Assembly: GCF_000285495.1 (NCBI RefSeq)
Contig: NZ_HE610979.1
Location: 12,295 to 76,294 of the forward strand
Origin: Oceanobacillus massiliensis str. N'diop
GTDB taxonomy: Bacteria; Bacillota; Bacilli; Bacillales; Amphibacillaceae
DNA: 64,000 nt
Direction: 5' to 3'
Shown here: piece after piece, positions 45,130 through 54,867 of the stretch
Position numbering within the stretch: the stretch's first letter is position 1
How the letters are laid out: every line of letters begins with the position of its first letter
The notes under the pieces: model-generated
The model's database searches: none
What the model saw: only the letters and a program-made list of their open reading frames with translations
What the model was told of the DNA's origin: nothing
Made by a program: the position numbers and the translations under genes

Positions 45130-45192
45130 GATATATCATTAATATTCGGGATATTTCATTAACATTTGGGATATATCCGTAATTTTAATGAT
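45130..45192. repeat. 20-bp periodic GATATA array interrupted by MITE B (left part)
   Basis: Units begin at 45130, 45150, 45170 and 45190, exactly 20 bases apart, of the type GATAT(A/T)TCATTAA(T/C)ATT(C/T)GG. MITE B follows at 45193. Confidence 0.75.
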
Positions 45193-45891
45193 GGCTGTTT
45201 TCTCAAAGATTGTTGTTTTCCATAAAATATATAAACTGCAAGGTAACAGCAATGCCCGATTTCCGCTCCGGGCAGTCGCTTTCCGCGGGCAACGCTTCAG
45301 CTTCCTCGGAAGCAAGCCCGGCTTCCTGCGGGATCTTCAGCCGTTGCTTTTCCCGCTGGAGTCGACTGCCCTGCGCTGCAATCCATCAGCTTCATAATTG
45401 AATATTAGTAAATCGATTCAGAAAACCCAATCATAGCGGAGGAAATATACGAAGACTCCTGCGGGAAAGCGAAGACGATGAGACCCCACAGGGAGCGAAC
45501 TTTGCGAGCGAGGAGGCTCATCGCGAGCCCGCGGAAAGCGCAGTGTATTTCCGGAGCGGAGGTTACCACACCATAATTTCTACAAACAATTGACAGAGCA
45601 GCATAGAAATGAGGAAATTCACTTTAGCTTTTTTGTCTTCAGAAAAACTGAAAACGCTAAGCCCCCGCTAGATGCACCTGCGTCTTCCAGTAACGCTTCG
45701 AAGCAGGCTTCCTCGGTGCAAGGGAACAAGGAAGCAATCGCAAGCAGTGCTCTGGCTTACACGAGCCCGCGAAAAGCGTAGTTTGTTTCCGGAATGGGGA
45801 TAAATCACCAATCATATATTGTTACGTCACAGTTTCCATCAAATACAAAGTTAGAAATAACAACAATACTTACGAAAAGAGCCTTAATGAT
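45185..45891 (+). mobile_element. MITE copy B with 8-bp target duplication
   Basis: Element 45193-45883 (691 bp) between two TTAATGAT repeats (45185-45192, 45884-45891). Same 25-bp ends as copy A (GGCTGTTTTC... and ...GAAAAGAGCC). Two GC-rich hairpin modules at about 45265-45385 and 45438-45561, plus about 230 bp extra containing a third, degenerate module (near 45655-45800). No transposase frame. Confidence 0.9.
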
Positions 45892-45935
45892 TTACCAGTA
45901 ATTTTATGTGATATACCATTAATTTCCCATTATAC
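45889..45935. repeat. GATATA array continued after MITE B
   Basis: Units at 45889 and 45910 (21 bases apart: GATTTACCAGTAATTTT, GATATACCATTAATTT) continue the left array if the element and one target copy are removed. 45936-46090 holds no gene. Confidence 0.65.
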
Positions 45936-46084
45936 CCCGCCCCTCCTTATTCTACTTCGAAACTGTACTTTCTGCAGTAACATTATACTAAGGGACAGCC
46001 AACTTCCAACTGGGCCTCTACCCGCTTAATTGGTCCACCAAAAGTAACTTTTGTGCGCTACAGGCTCCAAGCGGTTCACTCCAT

Positions 46085-46114
46085 AAAAAAGCCCCCTCTA
46101 ACAAATCAGGGGGC
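46085..46114 (-). terminator. Terminator of the thioredoxin-fold gene
   Basis: GCCCCCT and AGGGGGC, then TTTTTTA on the minus strand. Confidence 0.85.
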
Positions 46115-46132
46115 AGGGCCAAATCCGTACAT

Positions 46133-46630
46133 TTACTTCATCTTCTCATATTCGGCAATCATGCGTTCATAGTTGAGTGCACCGTACGCTTTATATCGGA
46201 TAATCCCTTGCGAGTCGATCATATAGGTTGTGGGAATTGGACTTATTCTATACATGGTGGAGACTTTACCATCCACATCCATCAGAATGGGAAAGGTCAA
46301 CTCATATTCTTGAACAAATTGTACAACCTGTTGTTTGTTCATTTCCGTATCGGTTAAATTCACTGCAAGGATTACTGGATCGTTATCCAGATAAAACCGC
46401 TGCATATCCGGCATTTCTTCTCTGCACGGCGGACACCAGGTCGTCCAGAAATTGAGCATCACCCGTTTGCCCTTATAGTCAGAAAGCTGGATCGTTTCCC
46501 CATTCATCGTCTGCAGTTCAAAATCGGGTGCTGCATCACCTATCTCTGTTCCATTCGATTCAGCTATAATTGTGTCGGCAGTCCAGAAAAATAAACCCAT
46601 TAACAGTGCCATCATCACGATTCGTTTCAT
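46133..46630 (-). CDS. Exported thiol-disulfide oxidoreductase, TlpA/ResA type
   Basis: 165 residues with an N-terminal signal/anchor (IVMMALLMGLFFWTADTII). Thioredoxin fold with redox motif WCPPC in MLNFWTTWCPPCREEMPDM near residue 67 and cis-Pro loop SPIPTTYMID. ResA or StoA of B. subtilis have the same layout; they act outside the membrane in cytochrome c maturation or spore cortex formation. Isolated gene here, so the partner is not shown. Confidence 0.88.
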   Translation of the reverse strand: MKRIVMMALLMGLFFWTADTIIAESNGTEIGDAAPDFELQTMNGETIQLSDYKGKRVMLNFWTTWCPPCREEMPDMQRFYLDNDPVILAVNLTDTEMNKQQVVQFVQEYELTFPILMDVDGKVSTMYRISPIPTTYMIDSQGIIRYKAYGALNYERMIAEYEKMK

Positions 46631-46707
46631 GTTCTATCCTCCATGGCAAATAATATCATTAGTTTCCCATAGTAGCTCAAATACATTCAAAAATTACTTA
46701 TTTATTT

Positions 46708-46722
46708 AGATTTTGCTATAAT
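46708..46722 (+). promoter_or_regulatory. Promoter of the P1 peptidase gene
   Basis: Extended -10 TTTTGCTATAAT (TATAAT at 46717-46722) with only a weak -35 (TTACTT at 46694-46699). Confidence 0.5.
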
Positions 46723-46818
46723 CAAAATGTATACATAAAAACGAATAAACCGACTATATAGGAAGAACAGAAAGGTCTTAGTCTTAATCTACAACATTCC
46801 TCATCAAAGGAGATTGTC

Positions 46819-47805
46819 ATGAAATTACAAAAAGGGAAATTTAATTGTATTACAGATGTCAGTGATGTAAAGGTTGGACATGTGACGTTATATGAAAAAG
46901 TGGATGATGAAAATACGATATGTACGGGAGTAACTGCCATTCTTCCTCATTCCGGGAATTTATTTATGGAAAAAATACCTGCTGCAAGCTCGGTTATTAA
47001 TGGATTCGGCAAAACAGTCGGACTTGTGCAGATCAATGAGCTTGGACTAATCGAATCTCCCATTATGCTAACGAATACGTTCAGTGTTGGCGCGGTAACC
47101 GATGGAACTCTTAAATATATGATAAATGAAAGCAAAGAAATCGGCGATACAACAAGTACAATCAATATTGTCGTTGGAGAATGCAATGATGGCTATCTGA
47201 ATTCAATACGAATGCAGGCAGTAAAGCCCGAACACGCTATAGAAGCGATTAACAATGCAACCTCATCTCCCACTCCACAAGGCTCTGTTGGTGCAGGTAA
47301 AGGGATGGTCTGTTTTGGGTACAAGGGCGGAATCGGCACAGCTTCCAGAGAAATCACCACGGAAATAGGAGCATATACTGTCGGCTGCCTCGTACTAAGC
47401 AACTTCGGAAAACGGGATCAAGCGCGATTTGCCGATTGGAAAAATCTTGAGATTGACACTCCTGACGGCTCCATCATGATAGTGATTGCAACAGACGCCC
47501 CACTCTATGACCGGCAATTGAAACGGCTTGCCAAGCGATCTGCAGCAGGACTTGGAAGAGTCGGGAGCAATATAGACAATGGAAGCGGCGATATCGCAAT
47601 CGCATTTTCAACTGCAAATAAACACCCTCACTTTACCGAAAATGCAACCGAATCCATTACTCATTTACGTGATGACCATCCCGTGATGAATCAGCTGTTT
47701 CAGGCGGTAATTGAAGTTACCGAGGAATCCGTAGTCAACTCACTGAAACACGCAGAAACAACTACCGGCAGAAAAGGAAGAGTCGTGAAAAAGGCGCCAT
47801 TTTAA
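46819..47805 (+). CDS. P1-family (DmpA-type) aminopeptidase
   Basis: 328 residues with AAAGGAG site. Opens CITDVSDVKVGHVTL, the family N-terminus, then CTGVTAILPH, TNTFSVGAVTDGTLKYM, VVGECNDGYLN, and the autoproteolysis/nucleophile region near GSVGAGKGMVCFGYKGGIGTASR. These Ntn-type peptidases cleave themselves and release N-terminal or D-residues and beta-peptides. Substrate is not known. Faces the VC0807-like gene across a shared terminator. Confidence 0.92.
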   Translation: MKLQKGKFNCITDVSDVKVGHVTLYEKVDDENTICTGVTAILPHSGNLFMEKIPAASSVINGFGKTVGLVQINELGLIESPIMLTNTFSVGAVTDGTLKYMINESKEIGDTTSTINIVVGECNDGYLNSIRMQAVKPEHAIEAINNATSSPTPQGSVGAGKGMVCFGYKGGIGTASREITTEIGAYTVGCLVLSNFGKRDQARFADWKNLEIDTPDGSIMIVIATDAPLYDRQLKRLAKRSAAGLGRVGSNIDNGSGDIAIAFSTANKHPHFTENATESITHLRDDHPVMNQLFQAVIEVTEESVVNSLKHAETTTGRKGRVVKKAPF

Positions 47806-47839
47806 AAGGGCTGAGTCACTTGTTGGCCTCAGCCCTTTT
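47804..47839. terminator. Shared terminator of two convergent genes
   Basis: AAAAGGGCTGAG and CTCAGCCCTTTT around a 12-nt loop; it overlaps the stop codons of both neighbours. Confidence 0.88.
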
Positions 47840-48466
47840 GCTTTCTTCCATATTGGTTTTCAAGAATTGATTGATTTTCACAGAATTCAAATAGAACCCT
47901 GCCATAATGAGACCACTAAAGACCCAGCCGGTTATCGTCATGTAAATAATCATTTGGCCATAGCCATCCGCACCATAACGCGTTAAAAGCCACATTTTTA
48001 ATAGATTCTGAAATACATTGCGTAAAGCAAATAGTAATGTAATGTATTGAAATCCCATAAAAATTTCTTTCACTTTAAATAATGATATTGAGTCATTACG
48101 AGGGTAGCCTTGCAAATAGGCAAAATCCACTGCAAAGTAAAGTGCCAGCGGCTTCTTTATTAGCATAGAAAATAAATAAACAGAGGCAAATCCAAACCCT
48201 AAAAAAACCTGATTCCAAAGCATCCTCTCAGCTGAAGATGACAATAGATTAACCGTTGTACTAATAAGCAGGGATGAAATAATAAATAAACCTAAAACGT
48301 TGAATTGTCTCTCCTTCACAAACCGATAAACCGTATAAATGAATGCGGGAGCAGTTGAAAGCAGTATGGCCCAATAATCACCCAAAGGCTCCCTTCCGAA
48401 TTTCCAGATTAAGAAAGGGATTGCTCCATAACAAAGTAAATCCAAAAAGGCCAATTTCCTATTCAT
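47816..48466 (-). CDS. VC0807-like multi-pass membrane protein
   Basis: 216 residues, six hydrophobic spans (LLCYGAIPFLIWKFG, YWAILLSTAPAFIYTVYRF, NVLGLFIISSLLISTTVNLL, VFLGFGFASVYLFSMLI, and others). The pair of spans with GYWAILLS-like start and the KKPLALYFAVDFAYL motif resemble the VC0807/DUF3159-type intracellular membrane family. Function unknown. The nearest promoter side (48467-48636) shows no other gene. Confidence 0.65.
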   Translation of the reverse strand: MNRKLAFLDLLCYGAIPFLIWKFGREPLGDYWAILLSTAPAFIYTVYRFVKERQFNVLGLFIISSLLISTTVNLLSSSAERMLWNQVFLGFGFASVYLFSMLIKKPLALYFAVDFAYLQGYPRNDSISLFKVKEIFMGFQYITLLFALRNVFQNLLKMWLLTRYGADGYGQMIIYMTITGWVFSGLIMAGFYLNSVKINQFLKTNMEESKRAEANK

Positions 48467-48636
48467 CGTTCAGATACCATCATCTTTTTTGATAAAGCCA
48501 TTTCTTTCGTCATTGCAAAAATATACATAAAATAATAAACCTCCAGATTAACAATGTATGTTAATTATACATTGTTTCCACCCTGAATGTTCTTACTTAT
48601 TTGATTTTTGCAAAAAAATATTTAGACTTGGCAAAA

Positions 48637-49548
48637 TTATTTTGATTTAGATAGAAACGATTGTGGTACATCTGCCTTAAACAACAACAGCTGATCTGTT
48701 GTTGGATGATTAAATGACAGCACCTTTGCATGAAGACCTAATCTTCCAATTGCATTCCGTTGCTTGGAACCGTATTTTTTATCTCCTACAACCGGATGCC
48801 CCAGATCCTGCATATGGACACGAATCTGATTCTTCCTTCCTGTTTCAAGCTGAACTTCCAGTAATGAGAACTCTTCATTCGCCTGTATTACCTGATAGTG
48901 TGTGATTGCATGCATTCCGTCATTCTTTGTAGGGCTGGAGTACATCAAATGTGTTTTACTTTCTTTTAACCACGAAGAAATATATCCCTTCTCTTTTACA
49001 ACCTTTCCTTCTACAAGAGCGACATATGTGCGTTCTTTTACAATATCCTTCCAGTTATCCTGCATCTTCCGTTTAACCTGTTCGCTTTTGGCAAACATCA
49101 TAACTCCCGAAGTATCTTTATCCAATCGGTGGACAACAAACACTCTATTCTCAGGGTCTTCTCTTCTAACATACTCCATTAATTGGTGGAGCGCAGTCTG
49201 TTTCTTCTCTTTTTCGGTTGCAATCGATAATAGTCCCGCTTCCTTATTGATGACAATTACATCCTCATCTTCATAAAGAATGGACATCCCGATTAGTACA
49301 TTTTCTTTTATTGCCGCTTTGTTCTTTAAAATTGTGACAGTCTGGCCCGGACGAAGATTATAATTATATTTAGTTTCAATATGATCATCGATCGTCACTT
49401 GACCTCTGGCCAAAATTGACTTCACAGAATTACGGCTTCTATTGGACATAACCTTTAATAAAAACGTCAATAATTCCTCAGGTTCTTTTACTTCATATTT
49501 CAATGACTTTGCTTCTTTTCTGTAATTCGAATATTTTTTATTAGCCAT
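48637..49548 (-). CDS. RluA-family pseudouridine synthase
   Basis: 303 residues from the ATG at 49548 (AAGGAG upstream). N-terminal S4-like RNA-binding part (LLTFLLKVMSNRSRNSVKSILARGQVTIDD), then the catalytic motif VHRLDKDTSGVMMFAKS with the essential Asp, VALVEGKV, and the C-terminal GRKNQIRVHMQDLGHPVVGDKKYG. Converts uridine to pseudouridine in rRNA or tRNA; the target site cannot be told. Confidence 0.93.
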   Translation of the reverse strand: MANKKYSNYRKEAKSLKYEVKEPEELLTFLLKVMSNRSRNSVKSILARGQVTIDDHIETKYNYNLRPGQTVTILKNKAAIKENVLIGMSILYEDEDVIVINKEAGLLSIATEKEKKQTALHQLMEYVRREDPENRVFVVHRLDKDTSGVMMFAKSEQVKRKMQDNWKDIVKERTYVALVEGKVVKEKGYISSWLKESKTHLMYSSPTKNDGMHAITHYQVIQANEEFSLLEVQLETGRKNQIRVHMQDLGHPVVGDKKYGSKQRNAIGRLGLHAKVLSFNHPTTDQLLLFKADVPQSFLSKSK

Positions 49549-49705
49549 AATAGTTAGCTCCTTAAACAAAAATGTTAAGCATAAACCGGAATGCTCTCCA
49601 GCTTAGTCTTAACATTAGATGGAATGTATTTGAAATGCAAATATATAAACAAAAAGATAACTAGGAAGATAATAATTTGATTTATTGTAAGCGAATTTCC
49701 CTTAC

Positions 49706-49936
49706 CTAATCTTCATCCTTTACATCGATATCTTCTGGTATCGGTTCACTAAGGTATTCCTCTATCATCAATCGATACTTCTCTACTTGTTCAAAATGTG
49801 TCGTGAATTGTTCTTTATTGATAAGGTACTGTTCACCATCATGAATCGCACGAATACGTCCTTGCAATACGAGTGCAGATACTTTCGTTTCATCCATAGA
49901 CAAATATTCTGCAGTATCCTGAACAGTCAGGTACAT
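49706..49936 (-). CDS. Small helix-turn-helix (excisionase-type) protein
   Basis: 76 residues from the ATG at 49936: MYLTVQDTAEYLSMDETKVSALVLQGRIRAIHDGEQYLINKEQF is a MerR/excisionase-type winged helix with the usual short wing, followed by an acidic tail (PEDIDVKDED). No integrase or phage genes lie near, so it is a host regulator rather than part of a mobile element. Function unknown. Confidence 0.78.
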   Translation of the reverse strand: MYLTVQDTAEYLSMDETKVSALVLQGRIRAIHDGEQYLINKEQFTTHFEQVEKYRLMIEEYLSEPIPEDIDVKDED

Positions 49937-49982
49937 CACCCTCAGCACCTTTCTATAATTAATATTAGATAATCTATGTTTA

Positions 49983-50261
49983 TTATTTACTTAAAACGTC
50001 ATGATATGCTTCATTTTCTTCCATTTTATTTTTAGCATATGGACATAAAGGCAATATTTTCTTGCCAGCCTCTCTAGCATAAAGCACTACATTTTCTACT
50101 AATTGTCCTGCAATACCTTGGCCACGAAGGTCACTCGATACGTAGGTGTGGTCTATGACTAGTCTTTCCTCTCCAGATTCCACAAAAGTAATCTCTGCCA
50201 ATGGATTCCTGACATTGTCTCCCACATAGAACTTATTTGCACCTTTGTTGATAGTAGCCAT
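49983..50261 (-). CDS. Small GNAT-like acetyltransferase (NATD1/YidJ type)
   Basis: 92 residues from the ATG at 50261 (AGGAGG upstream). The single-domain GCN5-type fold is recognisable: ITFVESGEERLVIDHTYVSSDLRGQGIAGQLVENVVLYAREAGKKILPLCPYAKNKM, with the acetyl-CoA loop RGQGIAG. This compact family has no known substrate. Confidence 0.88.
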   Translation of the reverse strand: MATINKGANKFYVGDNVRNPLAEITFVESGEERLVIDHTYVSSDLRGQGIAGQLVENVVLYAREAGKKILPLCPYAKNKMEENEAYHDVLSK

Positions 50262-50466
50262 TTTATTCCTCCTATATTTGAGCGTCATCGATATATTATA
50301 CTCCTATTTTTTGCTCAATGGAATGGAAGTGGACAAAATTAGCAATTCCAATTCTAACCTTTACTAATTTAATAATGTCAAAACTTAACATTGGCTTAAT
50401 ATTTGACTGCTATAATTTATTGGTAGCAGTACAAAAGGACTACTTATCATAAAGGGGAAAAGTATC

Positions 50467-52152
50467 ATGTATCGGTTATTCAATAGATTTCTTTCAAAAG
50501 CAACGCTGCGAAGCAGATTATTGATCCTATTTATAACTTTAATCGTTATTTCCATCGTAAGTGTCGGAACGGCTTCGTATATACAGGCAAAAAATATCAC
50601 CATGAATACCATAGAGGACCGATTAGCAAGAGAAACACAATTAATGGGATACATAGCAGAAAATCTGCACTTTTTATATGTCAGTGATCCCCATTATTTT
50701 ATGCAGCAATTAAATGCGAGTATTCGTACCCAGCAGGAAGAGCTGGAAACAGACGGAATAAAGTCCCAGTTCTTCTATATTTCAGATAATGTAGCGAATC
50801 CTTTCACAGTTAGTGCAGATACACTGCCACCGATTTCCGATTCGCTGATTACGGCTATAACAGAAGAAGGAAATGGACAGATTAAGAGAGAGATTGAGGG
50901 CGAACGCTATACGATTTCCTTCCAGCAAATGGAGGAAATCGGAGGAATCTATACATTGCTTGTTCCGGATAGCTCCTTTATGGAACCTGTTATAGAAATG
51001 GGCTATTCCATCCTTTCTATCATTGCTGCAAGTGTATTGATTTCTACTATTCTACTGACACTTTTCGTCCAGACCTTAACAAAGCCGCTAACCTTCTTGC
51101 GCAATACAATGCGAGGAGTAAGGGAGGGCAATCTGCAGCAGACGCCAGCACCGAACACAACGCTGCCGGAATTCGTGTCCCTGCATAAGAGCTATGACGC
51201 CATGATCGGACAGATGCGTACAATGCTCGATGAGTTAAAGCGTACAACTTCGGAACTCCATCATACAGGAGAGGATTTGCAGCACTCATCGAATAGCGCC
51301 CTCCAATCCAGTCATGACCTGATTGAATCAATTAATGTCGTAAAAGCAGGCGCAGAACAAACGGCAAGCAGCTCGGAAGACAGTGTATCGAGCTCAATTG
51401 CTATGAAAAATAAAACTGAAATCATGGCGGGAAATATGGATCACGTATTTGCAAACGCTGAGAGGATGCAGCTTTCTGCTTTAAATGGGGAAAAAAATAT
51501 AAAAAAACTAATCACTTCCTTCCAAAGCTTTGAAACCGACTTCTATCAACTGGACAAAATCGTCCAGAAGGTCAATGACGATGCAATATCGATTTCAAAG
51601 CTCGTCGGATTAATTCAAGGTATTGCTAAACAAACCAAATTATTATCATTAAACGCATCGATTGAAGCAGCAAGGGCAGGCGCTTCCGGAAAAGGCTTTT
51701 CAGTGGTGGCAAATGAGGTCGGAAAGCTTGCAGAACAGTCATCAGCGGCAGCGGACCAAATAACGAGTTCCATCTCGAATATGGAAGAAATCACAGACCA
51801 CGCAACAACTGAATTCAGACAAATGCTTCTTAAGACAAGCAGTAATTTGGAGATTGCCAATGAATCAAAGGCTTCCTTTGACCACTTGATGAAGGAAATC
51901 GCCGAAACAACCAATAATCTCAAGGGAACAGAAAAAGAATTAAGGGAGTTAAAAAAGGAGCTTCCAAAACTGGAATTGTCCGCTGAAGACTTTGCTTCTA
52001 TTTCACAGGAAACATTGGCCAGCACCGAAGAAATGCTCACCAGCAGCGAGCATCAATATCAGCAGACAGAAGACACGCATGATATTGGACTAAAGCTTAT
52101 GACCTTATCGAACTCTCTATCAACCATTACAAAGCAATTTAAGATAAAGTGA
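50467..52152 (+). CDS. Methyl-accepting chemotaxis-type receptor
   Basis: 561 residues. TM1 near 18-40 ([23 protein letters not shown]), about 130 extracellular residues, TM2 ([24 protein letters not shown]), HAMP domain ([19 protein letters not shown]), and the cytoplasmic signalling hairpin with the conserved tip [40 protein letters not shown]. Sensor of an unknown signal acting through CheA/CheW. Single gene with terminator. Confidence 0.94.
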   Translation: MYRLFNRFLSKATLRSRLLILFITLIVISIVSVGTASYIQAKNITMNTIEDRLARETQLMGYIAENLHFLYVSDPHYFMQQLNASIRTQQEELETDGIKSQFFYISDNVANPFTVSADTLPPISDSLITAITEEGNGQIKREIEGERYTISFQQMEEIGGIYTLLVPDSSFMEPVIEMGYSILSIIAASVLISTILLTLFVQTLTKPLTFLRNTMRGVREGNLQQTPAPNTTLPEFVSLHKSYDAMIGQMRTMLDELKRTTSELHHTGEDLQHSSNSALQSSHDLIESINVVKAGAEQTASSSEDSVSSSIAMKNKTEIMAGNMDHVFANAERMQLSALNGEKNIKKLITSFQSFETDFYQLDKIVQKVNDDAISISKLVGLIQGIAKQTKLLSLNASIEAARAGASGKGFSVVANEVGKLAEQSSAAADQITSSISNMEEITDHATTEFRQMLLKTSSNLEIANESKASFDHLMKEIAETTNNLKGTEKELRELKKELPKLELSAEDFASISQETLASTEEMLTSSEHQYQQTEDTHDIGLKLMTLSNSLSTITKQFKIK

Positions 52153-52190
52153 TCCCATTTGGATATATCTAAACCGAATCTGTTTATCCC

Positions 52191-52233
52191 ACCCGAAAAT
52201 CCAGAGCTGATATCTGCATTTTCGGGTCTTTTT
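52191..52233 (+). terminator. Terminator of the receptor gene
   Basis: ACCCGAAAAT and ATTTTCGGGT with a 17-nt loop, then CTTTTTT. Confidence 0.85.
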
Positions 52234-52324
52234 TATGTTTTCCCTCCCTTTATTCAAAACAGTAAATTCCCGATTTCGAACCATTTTCCCTTTATTTTCA
52301 GAGATTTTTTCCTTGTCATAGTAT

Positions 52325-52406
52325 TGTAAGATAATCTTACAAATTATTATAATTTTGTGTTAATTTAAAATATTGTGTTGACTATGTGTTTTTTTAGTTA
52401 TAAAAT
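52325..52406 (+). promoter_or_regulatory. TnrA/GlnR box and promoter of the aap operon
   Basis: TGTAAGATAATCTTACA (52325-52341) fits the TnrA consensus TGTNANAWWWTNTNACA at every defined position. Two promoters are possible: TTGACT-N17-TAAAAT (52378-52406) with the box about 80 bp before the start, or a weak-(-35) one with TAAAAT at 52366-52371, placing the box near -45 as in known TnrA-activated promoters. The rest of 52234-52548 shows no gene. Confidence 0.75.
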
Positions 52407-52548
52407 ATGACATATCAAGTTAGGTAACATTACATCTGATTCATTCTTCCTAGATATACATAAATCCCGTGGGTATTTATCCATCTGATAAAAAGAAATT
52501 CCTAAAACAGATGGAATAATTATACAAAATTATAATAGGGGGTAGAAA

Positions 52549-53598
52549 ATGAAGAAATCATTTTTATTCGGTTTTCTTATGATTTTTGTACTATTTTTGG
52601 CTGCTTGCACAGAGGATGAGGGCGCAGAAGCCGAATCAGAAGACGAAAGCTCGGCATTGGATACTGTTGTTGATCGAGGAACAGTGATTGCCGGTATCAA
52701 TGATACATTGCCTGGATTTGGATATGTTGGCTCAGATGGTGAGAATACTGGTTTTGATATTGATTTCGCCAAAGCAATTGCTGCTGGGGTATTGGGTGAT
52801 GCCGAGGCAGTGGAATTTCGCCCATTATCAGCCCAGGAACGCTTCACTGCCTTGCAGACCGGCGAAGTCGATGTTCTGATTCGTAACACCACTTGGACAA
52901 CAAACCGTGATACAGAAGTCGGGCTGAACTTTGCACCTATTACGTTTTATGACGGACAAGGTATCATGGTTCCCGCAGATAGCGGCATTGAGAGCCTGGA
53001 AGATTTGGAAGGCACCCGTATTGGAGTTGAAACTGGAACAACCACAGAGTTGAACTTAGCAGACCAAATGCGCGCTCGAGGAATTAATTTTGAAGCAGTA
53101 GTTTTTGATAATGCAGATGCTGTAGTTGCTGCATACGAATCCGGCAGTGTGGATGCATGGACAACCGATAAATCCGGTCTAGTATCACGCCAATCGATTA
53201 TGGAAGATCCTGAAGCACATCAGATTCTATCTGAAAGTTTATCCAAAGAACCGCTCGGCCCTTCTGTAAGAGAAGGAGACGACACATGGTATGACATTGT
53301 CACGTGGATTACATTAGCCACAATTCAGGCTGAAGAATTCGGAATCACTTCAGAAAACGTTGATGAATTCCTTGAAAATGAGAATCCTGAGATTATGCGT
53401 CTCTTAGGTACAGAGGGTAATCTCGGAGAACAATTGGGAATTCCTAACGACTTTGCATATCAAGTAATCAAGCAGGTTGGAAACTACGGGGAAATCTATA
53501 ACCGCCATCTTGGACCAGATACAATCTTCAAACTGGATCGCGGTCTCAACGATATCTATACAAATGGTGGTATTTTGTACTCCCCTCCATTCCGCTAA
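52549..53598 (+). CDS. aapJ: General L-amino-acid ABC transporter, binding lipoprotein AapJ
   Basis: 349 residues, GGGGG site. Lipoprotein signal (LMIFVLFLAACTED, lipobox LAAC), acidic spacer, then GTVIAGINDTLPGFGYVGSDGENTGFDIDFAKAIAAGVLG, RFTALQTGEVDVLIRNTTWTTNRD, FYDGQGIMVP. These are hallmarks of the AapJ/BztA group. First gene of aapJQMP. The family is best known from proteobacteria, where it is anchored by no lipid; here it is a lipoprotein as expected for a Gram-positive. Confidence 0.92.
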   Translation: MKKSFLFGFLMIFVLFLAACTEDEGAEAESEDESSALDTVVDRGTVIAGINDTLPGFGYVGSDGENTGFDIDFAKAIAAGVLGDAEAVEFRPLSAQERFTALQTGEVDVLIRNTTWTTNRDTEVGLNFAPITFYDGQGIMVPADSGIESLEDLEGTRIGVETGTTTELNLADQMRARGINFEAVVFDNADAVVAAYESGSVDAWTTDKSGLVSRQSIMEDPEAHQILSESLSKEPLGPSVREGDDTWYDIVTWITLATIQAEEFGITSENVDEFLENENPEIMRLLGTEGNLGEQLGIPNDFAYQVIKQVGNYGEIYNRHLGPDTIFKLDRGLNDIYTNGGILYSPPFR

Positions 53599-53684
53599 AA
53601 GTATAAAAACATTTTAAAATAGTGGTCTGCATCATGAGATATCCTCTGATAGCAGACCTCTATTTCTAAAAAAGAGGTGAAAGA

Positions 53685-54860
53685 ATGAAAAAAGAGAATT
53701 CTTCTGTCGCAACACCTTTTTGGCGCGATAAACGAATTGTCCCTATACTGCTGCAGCTATTATTTGTAATAGCATTGATTTTTTCCATCTACTTTCTCCT
53801 ATCCAACACATTATCAGGACTAAATCAGCTGGGAATGCAAATCGGTTTCGACTTTCTAAGCAATACATCAGGGTTTACTATTTCTGAATCTATCTTGAAT
53901 TTCCAATCAACTGATACATATGGGAAAGCTATATTGGTAGGAATCCTAAATACTCTAAAAGTGGCATTTTTCGGCATTATCCTAGCTACCATTATCGGAA
54001 TTATTATCGGCATAGCCAGATTGTCCAAAAACTGGTTAGTCAGTAAGCTGGCATTTGGATACGTCGAAATTTTCCGGAATACTCCCTTGCTTGTACAAAT
54101 GTTCATTTGGTATTTCGCTGTTTTTCTTCCAATGCCACAAATTGAGGATGCACTAAAGGTAGGGCCTTTCTACCTTACCAATCGCGGTACTGCCATCCCT
54201 TGGTTTGAAGCAAATTCAAATTCATTACTCTGGGGAATCATTGCTGCTGCAGGAATTATCCTGGCGATCATCAGTTATAAATTGCTTATGAAGAAAGAAG
54301 TGGAGTCAGGGAAGCGCAGATACCCGATCATTTCAGCATTCGGAATATTGATCATCGCTTTAGGAGCAGCTTTCATTACTACGCAGAGCGGCCCTTTTCA
54401 AGTAATAGCGCCTTCCATAGAAGGTAAAAGTTTCATTGGAGGAAATACACTCTCCCCTGGTTTTTCTGCCGTTTTATTGGGGCTCGTAATCTATACATCA
54501 ACATTTATCGCGGAAATTATCAGAGCGGGAATTATGGGAGTCAGCAACGGGCAGAAAGAAGCCACGAAAGCATTAGGCCTTAAAAGCTCTACTTCTTTAC
54601 GACTGGTCGTTTTCCCACAAGCAATTCGAATCATTATTCCTCCGCTCACAAGTCAATATTTAAATCTGACGAAAAATTCCAGTTTGGCCGTCGCTATCGG
54701 CTACCAGGATATTGTAAGTGTAGGGAACACAATCATGAATCAGACCGGTCGGGCTATTGAGGCAATTATCATTATGATTGCCGTTTACTTGACCATCAGC
54801 TTATTGACCTCCTTATTTATGAATATCTTTAATAAAAGAATGCAGTTGGTCGAAAGGTAG
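53685..54860 (+). CDS. aapQ: General L-amino-acid ABC transporter permease AapQ
   Basis: 391 residues, longer than simple HisQ permeases, as usual for AapQ. Conserved early segment GFDFLSNTSGFTISESILNFQSTDTYGKAILVGILNTLKVAF, then RLSKNWLVSKLAFGYVEIFRNTPLLVQMFIWYF, and the C-terminal EAA loop GVSNGQKEATKALGLKSSTSLRLVVFPQAIRIIIPP. About eight spans. AGAGGTG site; stop overlaps nothing, 7 bases to aapM. Confidence 0.93.
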   Translation: MKKENSSVATPFWRDKRIVPILLQLLFVIALIFSIYFLLSNTLSGLNQLGMQIGFDFLSNTSGFTISESILNFQSTDTYGKAILVGILNTLKVAFFGIILATIIGIIIGIARLSKNWLVSKLAFGYVEIFRNTPLLVQMFIWYFAVFLPMPQIEDALKVGPFYLTNRGTAIPWFEANSNSLLWGIIAAAGIILAIISYKLLMKKEVESGKRRYPIISAFGILIIALGAAFITTQSGPFQVIAPSIEGKSFIGGNTLSPGFSAVLLGLVIYTSTFIAEIIRAGIMGVSNGQKEATKALGLKSSTSLRLVVFPQAIRIIIPPLTSQYLNLTKNSSLAVAIGYQDIVSVGNTIMNQTGRAIEAIIIMIAVYLTISLLTSLFMNIFNKRMQLVER

Positions 54861-54867
54861 GTGAAAT

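Noticed and set aside
44887-45162. 91-codon frame across the FMN riboswitch
   Set aside because: Overlaps the conserved aptamer and has no ribosome site.
49706-49936. Excisionase as a sign of a prophage or integrative element
   Set aside because: No integrase, att-like repeats or phage genes nearby; the fold is common in host regulators.
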